A DNA stretch of 64,000 bases from Prolixibacteraceae bacterium (GTDB lineage: Bacteria; Bacteroidota; Bacteroidia; Bacteroidales; Prolixibacteraceae). The stretch spans positions 1 through 64,000 of the forward strand of contig JAIBEZ010000099.1 of the NCBI GenBank assembly GCA_019459485.1, in the 5' to 3' direction. Made by a program: the position numbers and the translations under genes. Below are positions 27,101-33,852 of this stretch, one piece after another (position 1 is the first letter of the stretch; the number at the start of each line of letters is the position of its first letter). The notes under the pieces were generated by a model. The model saw nothing but the letters and a program-made list of their open reading frames with translations, had not been told where the DNA came from and searched no databases.

Positions 27101-28491
27101 AAATTACTGACCAAACTTTGCGGGTTGCCAGGTTCATTCATATAATTCCTGAATGTTTTGTTTCTTTCGGAAACCAGACGGCTCATTCCGGCGCCCCAGG
27201 TGCTCACCCAGAGTTTTTTATCGGGACCGAGGCAAAGCGACGAAATAAAGTTGCTTTGAATGCCATCCGGTTTTTGATCCGACGGACTAAAATGATCGAT
27301 TTTGCCTGTTCGTTTTTCAATGCGGTTTAAGCCGCCACCAGCCGTTCCAACCCACAAAATATCTCCATCATTCAAAATCGAATTGATGGTATTGTGGCTC
27401 AGGCTGCCCGGCTCATCCGGATGGTTGCGCAGCGAATAAAACGGCTTCTGAAATGTGCTGTATTTGTTTACGCCACCTTTTTCGGTTCCAATCCAGACGT
27501 TTCCGTCGGGGTCGGTCAGCAGCGAGTTGACAAACTCATTGTTCAAGGTGCCGTTTTCGTCCAAACGCCCGTCAATCCCCGATATCTTTCCGGTTTCAGG
27601 ATTAAAAAAGTTTAATCCGCCGAGGGTTCCGATTAGTACAGTGCCGGGCGATTCCTCTGCAATTGCATTTACAGTGGCATGTCCCAAACTGTTGCTGCCG
27701 TTGGGCTGGTAGGTGTACAATGTTAATTGTCTGGCCGATTGCCGATACCAGAAAAGACCGAAATCAGAGCCAAAACCCAAATCGCCGTTGCCTGACTCAT
27801 AAATACAAAGGAGGTTTGCCGAACCAAATAAGGAAGAAGCACTTCCCGGAAGTTCAAGTTTTCGTATTTCAGTTGTCAGAACTTCGAACGCACCGACTCC
27901 GGTTCCAATGACAACCCTTCCTTCTTTTAAAATATAAACCGTGTTAACATCCGCATCATGGAGCAATTGCGTGTTTATTTCCCGGCACTCAAAATCGGAT
28001 GACTGCCCCTGTTTTGGTGTAACATGAAATAGGTTGCCTTTTTCGGCAGCAATCCAGATTCCTCCCTCTTTATCAGCGCTCAGGCTGGTTACCGCTATTT
28101 TCCCAAGTTTTTCCTGCAGGAGGCTGTCGGGCAAATAAAATTGTTCGGTATTCAGGTTGTAAATGGCAATCCCGTTGGCCGTTCCTATCCAAAGGTTTTT
28201 CGACTTGTCTTCGCAAATGGCACGCACAAAATTATCGGGCAGACTTTTTTGTACGTCACTTTTCTGAAATATTTTGAAAGAATACCCGTCGTAGCGGCAA
28301 AGTCCGTTCCATGTACCAAACCACATAAACTGCTGGCTGTCGATAAAAATACAGTCGATGGTGTTTTGAGGCAGACCATCGGCCGTTGTCAGGTACTGAA
28401 AACGCAGATTGGTAGGGTTGATAGAATGGCAAATTGTACCAAACCCAATGATTAAAATTATAAATACAGAGAGACGCAGACGTTTTCTCAT
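24127..28491 (-). CDS. Hybrid two-component system regulator (HTCS) of the arabinan PUL
   Basis: This 1454-residue single-chain sensor-regulator has a signal peptide/first TM (~1-24), then about 14 Reg_prop propeller repeats (LPDNFVRAICEDKSKNLWIGT and similar, ~25-690). A Y_Y_Y domain (~730-800) and a TM helix (~810-828) follow. The histidine kinase has phospho-acceptor His933 in TNISHEFRTPL, ATP-binding NLLSNAFKFTP, DSGKGI and GSGIGLALT. The receiver domain has Asp1255 in LIISDVMMPVMDG, and a C-terminal AraC-type HTH ends GFNDPKYFSRIFKKFHGMTPTEF. The periplasmic propeller senses an oligosaccharide, and the HTH should activate the PUL promoter. It lies between the susC operon and GH127, reading the same way. 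Confidence 0.96.
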   Translation of the reverse strand: MRKRLRLSVFIILIIGFGTICHSINPTNLRFQYLTTADGLPQNTIDCIFIDSQQFMWFGTWNGLCRYDGYSFKIFQKSDVQKSLPDNFVRAICEDKSKNLWIGTANGIAIYNLNTEQFYLPDSLLQEKLGKIAVTSLSADKEGGIWIAAEKGNLFHVTPKQGQSSDFECREINTQLLHDADVNTVYILKEGRVVIGTGVGAFEVLTTEIRKLELPGSASSLFGSANLLCIYESGNGDLGFGSDFGLFWYRQSARQLTLYTYQPNGSNSLGHATVNAIAEESPGTVLIGTLGGLNFFNPETGKISGIDGRLDENGTLNNEFVNSLLTDPDGNVWIGTEKGGVNKYSTFQKPFYSLRNHPDEPGSLSHNTINSILNDGDILWVGTAGGGLNRIEKRTGKIDHFSPSDQKPDGIQSNFISSLCLGPDKKLWVSTWGAGMSRLVSERNKTFRNYMNEPGNPQSLVSNFVSGIVPDERGFFVVGTSGGLDLFDPESETFFHFQEKFDAKVEVPAVGCILKDRNNYYWIGTRTGLFQIPAKIVAPTPEKLTSEDYRFFTNVPDDSLSLSGNYVVSLLEDHLGNIWVGTYGNGICKVVNTPGGEITFVTYSQNDGLCNNVVYALEEDRSGNIWISTDNGLSKFNPETGSFQNFYTKDGLLNDQFYWTSSDSDNSGNLYFGGVNGLNYFNPDKIDFYPRLPKVVFTDFQVFNQPVKIGEKLHGNIVLNKSVAETQNIELSYKDNIFSIEFSALDYFLPDKVIYAYKMEGVDQNWVTVTSARRFATYTNLQGGEYRFLVKAANSDGLWSAEPTVLNIVIHPPFWQTNWFRFLALLLLALSVMGYIRYRTRYLHEQKRKLEIQVRERTVQIEEQKEKLQEQAEILLEANSILAERRKLIEGQKIELENQNQLIVEQRDEVIELNKKVSLINQLRLRFFTNISHEFRTPLTLIIDPLELLMNKLKNDKQTIQTLKLIDRNAQRLLHLINQLMYFRKIETGKMELRVVQGDLVGFLKDVFDSFLDLSGHNKIKYTFLPPENIQSTWFDPDKIENIFYNLLSNAFKFTPENGSISMKIGFCESNITAAGHPFPLIKIEVTDSGKGISAEHLPLVFDRFYQADSTPDNRQKGSGIGLALTQEMVQALHGEISVESKPGKGSTFKVLLPYRAENFTESELDLSGIAQPVNLQSKVDVITQELHLDEEETDETEEKADKSKPLILIVEDNYDLRTFMIQSMKNDFRLLGAENGKEGLEMAKKYTPDLIISDVMMPVMDGLELCTRLKKEIHTSHIPVILLTARAMIDHWIEGLETGADDYIPKPFNLKVLHLKIVNLIESRRKLKRMFSNPDQLSPSEVTSNAVDEEFLARAFEVLEKNYVEPEFSASQFASEMFVSQSLLYKKIKAITDLNITDFINSYKLKKAIDLIKMSDRPISDIAFSVGFNDPKYFSRIFKKFHGMTPTEFSLKS

Positions 28492-28517
28492 TTTTCCAGA
28501 TGGTTGTTCAATTATCT

Positions 28518-28603
28518 TGACTCACCCCCATCACACCTTCGGTGTTCTGCCCCCTCTCTTCAAAAAGAGGGGGGGAAGGCCGCTTGCGGACTTCGGGGTG
28601 AGT
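28518..28603. repeat. Palindromic repeat, family A, copy 2
   Basis: The ends ACTCACCCC and CGGGGTGAGT pair. Inside are a CCCCCTCTCTT/AAGAGGGGGG hairpin and a CCGCTTGCGG palindrome. It fills much of the gap between the GH127 and HTCS genes. The layout matches 30777-30860. Confidence 0.75.
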
Positions 28604-28644
28604 AATAAAATATCATGCTGTGAATTATTCAAAATAATCCCAAG

Positions 28645-30612
28645 TTAATTTCTTGGAATCCAGACTCTCATTTCGTTTGCCCCCCGGTTGTTCCACACAA
28701 AATATGGAATGGCTGTAACTTTTTGTGTTTGGGCAGTTGGTTCGTCATTCACAAACATTTCTCCTGAAATTGTAACCACTCCGCTCAATGTTTCAGGCGA
28801 AAAATTTGATGATAAGGCAGCGCTGTCGGGCAAAGTCAGATTCGAAAGTTGCTGGCCATTGTCGGCGCCTTCGATGCAATACAAAATCGGGCCGCGTTCG
28901 ATGGCGACTTTTCCCGCATTCTCAGCTACATTTTTGTTGGTTTCAACACGGTGAATGCTCATTGGGAGCGAGTAGTTCACTACATCTCCCGCATTCCATT
29001 CACGGTCGATAACAGCATAGCCTTTTTCAGATTGGTAAAGAACAGCTTCACCATTTACTGTCACTGAAACCGAATCTTTTTCAGGAGCGATGTACGAATA
29101 CAAATCTCCCGGCAAAGGCTGGTTTTGCGCCCATCCCGGAATGCGGAGGTGCAAAGCGAATTTGCCTGCCTTTTCAGGAGAGACTGAAATTTTTACCTGA
29201 CCATCCCACGGATATTGTGTCTCCTGACTGACGGCTACAGTGGTTTGTTTATTTAACTGAATGGCAGATTCGCTCTGAACAAACAGGTTGACATACAAAT
29301 CGTTGTTGTTGTGCGCATAAATATATCCCGGAACCGATGGTAAAAACCGGCACAGATTGGTCGGGCAGCAAGAACAATCGAACCATGGCTGACGGTCGAG
29401 CGAGCCTCCGTAGTTGAAATGATAATGCATGTCGCATTCCAATGGATTGGGGTAAAAGAAGCTTTTTCCATCGAGCCCGACTCCTGAAATGACTCCGTTG
29501 TATAAACTGCGTTCCAGCACATCAATGTATTTCGAGTCGCCGTGAAGCATGAACATTCTGTAGTTCCAGTAAACATTGGCAATGGCGGCGCAGGTTTCGT
29601 TGTACGCGGTGAGATTCGGAAGTTCATAGTTTTCGCCAAACGCTTCGCCGTCGTGCCGCGCGCCGATTCCCCCGATGAGGTACATCTTTTTGTAAACCAT
29701 GTTTTCCCATAGTTTATCCACCGCGTTGGTGTAGGCAGGGTCGTTGTACATGGCGGCAATATCGGTCATTCCGGCATACATGTACAAAGCCCGCACAGCA
29801 TGTCCAACCGCTTCGTCCTGCGCTGTAACCGGTTTGTGATCCTGATTGTACGGACCCCATATTTTCCTTTTTGTGCTGTCGCCCCGCTGATCCAGAAAAT
29901 GACGGGCGAGTTGCAGGTACTCTTTTTTATTTGTGACCAGGTAGAGTTTTATCAGTCCGGTTTCTACAATCTGATGACCGGGAACGTCAGGATTTTTACC
30001 TTCGCCAAATACCTTAACCAGCAAATCGGCATTTTTAGTGGCGATGTCCAGGAAATTTGTTTTCCCGGTTGCGCGGTAATGCGCAGCAGCTGCCTCGAAT
30101 AGGTGCCCGCTGTTGTACAACTCGTGGCTCGAAGCCAGGTGTTTCCACCTTCCCCCGGCAGGATTCCATGAAGCGGGAGAATAGGTTGAATCGATGGTTT
30201 TATAAGTAGTGAGGTATCCGTCTTCTTCCTGCCCGATTTTGATAATTGCAATTACCGAATCGACGTACGCATCCAATTTTGCATCAGGAATGGTAGTGAG
30301 CGAATAGGCTGCTCCTTCGATTATTTTGTAAACATCGCTGTCGTCGAAAGGCATTTTTCCGATGACAGGACCTTCCTTTTTTCCACCGGCAATCAGGAAA
30401 TTATCCATTCTTCCGTTCTCTTCGCATTTTGCAAACGAAGAGGGGATGGTCACTGTCCGGTTGGTTTCGATTTTTGGCAGCCAAAACTGATCGCTGATTT
30501 TTACTTCGTTGAACGGAACGCCCTGAATTTTGTATTCGGCTTTTTCGGGTTCATTTTTACAGGCTGTCAGCCCTGCAAACAGGAATAGTGGAAGGAAAAA
30601 CTTAAGTTTCAT
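28645..30612 (-). CDS. GH127 beta-L-arabinofuranosidase lipoprotein
   Basis: This 655-residue lipoprotein has its lipobox at GLTAC (Cys18). GH127 (formerly DUF1680) enzymes remove beta-linked L-arabinofuranose. Family motifs are visible: VKISDQFWLPKIETNRTVTIPSSFAKCEENGR at the start, HELYNSGHLFEAAAAHYRATG, YLIGGIGARHDGEAFGENYELPN, and the zinc/nucleophile block FDCSCCPTNLCRFLPSVPGYIYAH with a pair of Cys. It is separated from the HTCS gene by a palindromic repeat. It extends the arabinan set to beta-linked ends, which occur in pectic arabinan side chains and in arabinogalactan-type glycans. Confidence 0.93.
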   Translation of the reverse strand: MKLKFFLPLFLFAGLTACKNEPEKAEYKIQGVPFNEVKISDQFWLPKIETNRTVTIPSSFAKCEENGRMDNFLIAGGKKEGPVIGKMPFDDSDVYKIIEGAAYSLTTIPDAKLDAYVDSVIAIIKIGQEEDGYLTTYKTIDSTYSPASWNPAGGRWKHLASSHELYNSGHLFEAAAAHYRATGKTNFLDIATKNADLLVKVFGEGKNPDVPGHQIVETGLIKLYLVTNKKEYLQLARHFLDQRGDSTKRKIWGPYNQDHKPVTAQDEAVGHAVRALYMYAGMTDIAAMYNDPAYTNAVDKLWENMVYKKMYLIGGIGARHDGEAFGENYELPNLTAYNETCAAIANVYWNYRMFMLHGDSKYIDVLERSLYNGVISGVGLDGKSFFYPNPLECDMHYHFNYGGSLDRQPWFDCSCCPTNLCRFLPSVPGYIYAHNNNDLYVNLFVQSESAIQLNKQTTVAVSQETQYPWDGQVKISVSPEKAGKFALHLRIPGWAQNQPLPGDLYSYIAPEKDSVSVTVNGEAVLYQSEKGYAVIDREWNAGDVVNYSLPMSIHRVETNKNVAENAGKVAIERGPILYCIEGADNGQQLSNLTLPDSAALSSNFSPETLSGVVTISGEMFVNDEPTAQTQKVTAIPYFVWNNRGANEMRVWIPRN

Positions 30613-30695
30613 GTTTTTGAAGTTGTCAGGTTATAAACGTAATTGATACACTTACAAGGTTAGTGATTTTTTCTTTCTGTGCCAAAAGTAATTTC

Positions 30696-30927
30696 AAACC
30701 ACAGATTACTCAGATTCGCACAGATTTAAGGGATTAAATGAAATATGACGCATATGAATTTGTGTCTTTATCCTAACTCACCCCCTCGCATCTGCGATGC
30801 TTCCCCCTCTCTTTTTAAAAGAGAGGGGAACGTCCGCTAGCGGACGTGGGGGTGAGTTGAAAAAATATACGACAATAAATAGTTACCATCATTTTTAATC
30901 TGTGTTAATCTGCGTAATGCGTGGTTA
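30696..30927. repeat. Composite inverted-repeat element, family A copy 3 inside
   Basis: Imperfect arms of ~32 bases at 30696-30729 and 30896-30927 (ACCACAGATTACTCAGATT and its near-complement) enclose a hairpin block (30777-30860). The block is followed by the 22-base tail shared with copy 1 (30863-30884). The rest of the 30613-31022 gap is leader sequence for MntP and GH127 and holds no gene that I can see. Confidence 0.75.
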
Positions 30928-31022
30928 ATTTCTGATTCGAAAACCTCCGTGCGTTGCAATTGGGCGAAATGCAATTTTCGTTTAGCCACATTTTTTATAG
31001 TTTTGTCGCTCAATTCTGGAAA

Positions 31023-31586
31023 ATGGAAATTTTTACGGTTATTTTGCTTGCTATCGGTTTGTCGTTCGATTCGTTTGCTGTTTCGGTCTGCAGCGGGCTA
31101 AATCTCCCCCAAATTCGTTTTGTGCAAGCTGCAAAAATTGCCATTTTTCTCGCATTGTTTCAGGCATTTATGCCCTTAATCGGCTGGTTGATAGGCACGA
31201 GCATGAAATCAATCATCGAACCTGTTGACCACTGGATCGCTTTTGGATTGCTCAGCCTTATAGGTGGGAAAATGGTCATCGAGAGTTTTCTCAATTCCGA
31301 AGTTCGCGAGATCAGGAATCCCTTACACCTCAAAGTCATTCTCACGCTTTCGCTTGCCACCAGTATTGACGCGCTGGCTGTTGGATTTAGTTTTGCAGCG
31401 TTTCTGGAAAAAATTTTAATCGCTGTTTTTATTATTGGGGCAGTTACTTTTATCGCCTCGATGCTTGGAATTCTGCTGGGGAAAAAGACCGGCCCCAGTT
31501 TTAACAAGTATGCCGAAATTTTGGGAGGACTGATTTTAATTGTTATCGGCCTTAAAATTTTGATCGAACATCTCTGGATGAGTTAG
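31023..31586 (+). CDS. mntP: MntP-type manganese efflux pump
   Basis: This 187-residue membrane protein has six hydrophobic helices in two similar halves. Each half has the family's acidic motif in a helix: AIGLSFDSFAVSV near the start and LATSIDALAVGFSF in the second half. These Asp residues are needed for Mn2+ export in E. coli MntP. The ATG at 31023 is used because upstream in-frame Met codons add residues unlike the family. It prevents manganese poisoning. It lies directly before the DNA glycosylase gene, with a 43-base gap. No riboswitch was recognised upstream; a composite repeat fills that area. Confidence 0.92.
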   Translation: MEIFTVILLAIGLSFDSFAVSVCSGLNLPQIRFVQAAKIAIFLALFQAFMPLIGWLIGTSMKSIIEPVDHWIAFGLLSLIGGKMVIESFLNSEVREIRNPLHLKVILTLSLATSIDALAVGFSFAAFLEKILIAVFIIGAVTFIASMLGILLGKKTGPSFNKYAEILGGLILIVIGLKILIEHLWMS

Positions 31587-31629
31587 TTGATTTCTGTTTA
31601 AATTTGGCAAAAGTTTAATCCTGAAATTT

Positions 31630-32715
31630 ATGCCTGAGAAACTCAAAGACATTCTGATTCCTGCAGATCAGGTTATAAAACTGGGTGAAGCAATTAACAC
31701 TTTGCTGCCCGGGTTCGATGTGCAGAAATTCACAAGACTCGTTCTCGATTCGCAATGGGCCGACCGCGAACTGAAACAGAAAATGCGGCACATCACCGAA
31801 TGCCTTCATCAAATGCTCCCTGCCGATTATCGGCAATCCGTTGGCATTCTGGAGCAGATTGCCCCTCAGTTTAAAGGATTTGTTGCCCTTTCGTTTTCCG
31901 ATTTTGCTGAATGTTACGGATTGGGCGACTGGGATATTTCGATGAACGCGCTGGCAAAATTCACCAGTTCGTGTACCTCGGAATTCGCTGTCCGTCCGTT
32001 TCTCGACAAAGATCCGGAACGTGCCATTCAATATTTTTACCGCTGGGCCGAAGATGAAAATCCTTCGGTACGACGACTCGCCAGCGAAGGTTGCCGTCCC
32101 CGACTGCCCTGGGGAATGGGACTTCCGAAGTTTAAAAAAGACCCGAAACTGGTTTTGCCTATTCTGGAAAAACTGAAAAACGATCCGGAAGAATTTGTTC
32201 GTCGCAGTGTGGCCAATAACCTGAACGACATTTCGAAAGACCATCCTGAACTTGTTTTGTATATGTGTGAACGCTGGAAAGGGCAGTCGCCCGAAATTGA
32301 TCGCATCATCAAACATGCCTGCCGAACCATGCTGAAAGGCGGCAGCAAGCGGGCGCTGATGCTTTTTGGGTTTGCCAATCCTGATTTGCTGACCATCACC
32401 GGACTTGCCACCGACAAACAAAGTATCCGCATTGGCGATCATCTGAGGTTTTCTTTCACTCTTTCCAATCACTCCGGAAAACCCCAGAAGATAAGACTAG
32501 AATACCGGATTCATTACATAAAATCAGGAGGGAAAACCTCTGCAAAAATATTTCAGATCAGCGAGGGGAGTTTTCCGGTGGGCGAACACTCAATCACCAG
32601 GAAACAGGCTTTCACCGATTTCACTACACGCACTCATTTTGTTGGCGAACACCGATTGGAAATTGTAGTAAATGGCGAAACAAAAGCAGAAACGAAGTTT
32701 TCGCTTGAAGGTTGA
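31630..32715 (+). CDS. alkC: AlkC-type 3-methyladenine DNA glycosylase
   Basis: This 361-residue HEAT-repeat protein belongs to the AlkC/AlkD family, which removes alkylated adenines from DNA without base flipping. Helical repeats fill residues ~1-255, including NPSVRRLASEGCRPRLPWGMGLPKFKKDP, the most conserved segment of AlkC. An Ig-like domain at ~265-361 (RIGDHLRFSFTLSNHSGK to ETKFSLEG) is the AlkC hallmark; this domain contacts the DNA minor groove in characterised members. The protein is cytoplasmic and lies downstream of mntP. Confidence 0.9.
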   Translation: MPEKLKDILIPADQVIKLGEAINTLLPGFDVQKFTRLVLDSQWADRELKQKMRHITECLHQMLPADYRQSVGILEQIAPQFKGFVALSFSDFAECYGLGDWDISMNALAKFTSSCTSEFAVRPFLDKDPERAIQYFYRWAEDENPSVRRLASEGCRPRLPWGMGLPKFKKDPKLVLPILEKLKNDPEEFVRRSVANNLNDISKDHPELVLYMCERWKGQSPEIDRIIKHACRTMLKGGSKRALMLFGFANPDLLTITGLATDKQSIRIGDHLRFSFTLSNHSGKPQKIRLEYRIHYIKSGGKTSAKIFQISEGSFPVGEHSITRKQAFTDFTTRTHFVGEHRLEIVVNGETKAETKFSLEG

Positions 32716-32744
32716 TTCCCAATTCCTGAATAAATAAAGTGTTT

Positions 32745-33842
32745 TCAATAGTCGTGGTAGTGAATCTTTTGCCGGTTGTAGCCTGCAAAAATACCTACTC
32801 CATTCGTGATGTTTGAATGCACTTCAATAACCGAGGCGAACGGATTGTTTTTGTTTTCCACCTGTTTGATGTATGTTTTCTGGTACTTGTAATAATCCTC
32901 ACTCATTCCGGTTACTTCAAGCCAGTATTCTTCTTTGTAGTCAGTCTGGTGATTTTTGTTCATCACCGGAATGTAGGTAACAAACAGGCTTACGTCTTTC
33001 ATCCCACGATATTCGCCCAAAATATTCCAGATATCTTTTGAAACATTGTTTAATCCAATGCTGTTCGAGAATAAATAGCCCGATTGAAAGGAATCTTCAT
33101 AACGGGTTGTTACTTTTATTTCTTTTAATTTTGAAAGAACTACACCAATGCCGCCATTGAATGGAAGATCATGTTTCTCTCCGATTTCACGGATTATCCC
33201 CCAATATTCGTAATTGCTCATACTTATTCCGACCAATTTTTCCAAATCGCTAAGGAAATCCTCGGGCAATTTCCATTTGCGCAGTTCCGTGATGGTTTCT
33301 TTAGTCACCATATACCTTGTATATCCCCATTTAGTATTGAAGGTAAATAGCTTGAAGCGAACGAAGTTGGGCTGGTCGTTCGCCGAAATCTTAAAATCCA
33401 AGGGCAAAACAAAATAATCGCTCAGGTTGGCGTTTGAATAGTAAATCGTGTTTTGGGTTGATGGTTTTATTTCGGAAATGATTGGTTTTACAGGGATCGA
33501 GCTTTGAGCAGAAATTGTATTCCCTTTGGAATCAAGGACAATCAGTCTGTATTGAATCCCGCTCATTGGTTTCTCATTCGAACCATAAATGCCATCTTTG
33601 GAATGTTCCAGGTGAATGGTGTCTTTGCTTTCAGGAACAATCATTACACGGGCATCCTCCACAAACGAATCTGATTGGTCGCTAAACGATTTGACCCTTG
33701 TTAAGATTACTTTCCAGGTCTCCTCTTCTGAAAAGAGGCAGTTGACCACCATTGTATGATCTGGTTTTTCGTAAGGCAACTCCAAATCTTTGGTGCAGGA
33801 CACCATTAAAAAAAAGAGAAGAAGTATGTAATTTTTATTCAT
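32745..33842 (-). CDS. DUF4249 family lipoprotein
   Basis: This is a 365-residue outer-membrane lipoprotein with a lipobox at FLMVSC (Cys16). It resembles DUF4249, a Bacteroidota family made of an Ig-like N-terminal part (VVNCLFSEEETWKVILTRVKS) and a larger C-terminal beta region. DUF4249 genes nearly always follow a TonB-dependent receptor gene, as here (10-base gap). It is probably an accessory surface protein of that receptor. The substrate is unknown. Confidence 0.85.
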   Translation of the reverse strand: MNKNYILLLFFLMVSCTKDLELPYEKPDHTMVVNCLFSEEETWKVILTRVKSFSDQSDSFVEDARVMIVPESKDTIHLEHSKDGIYGSNEKPMSGIQYRLIVLDSKGNTISAQSSIPVKPIISEIKPSTQNTIYYSNANLSDYFVLPLDFKISANDQPNFVRFKLFTFNTKWGYTRYMVTKETITELRKWKLPEDFLSDLEKLVGISMSNYEYWGIIREIGEKHDLPFNGGIGVVLSKLKEIKVTTRYEDSFQSGYLFSNSIGLNNVSKDIWNILGEYRGMKDVSLFVTYIPVMNKNHQTDYKEEYWLEVTGMSEDYYKYQKTYIKQVENKNNPFASVIEVHSNITNGVGIFAGYNRQKIHYHDY

Positions 33843-33852
33843 GGCTGAGGGA

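Noticed and set aside
30777-30860. Hairpin block considered as a tRNA or riboswitch before mntP
   Set aside because: The stems do not fold as a cloverleaf, no anticodon arm is present, and copies elsewhere in the window show it is a repeat. No manganese-sensing motif was recognised.
31615-32472. 285-residue minus-strand frame opposite alkC
   Set aside because: Antisense shadow of the AlkC gene; composition is rich in Phe, Arg and Gln, typical for reversed codons, and no family is recognised.
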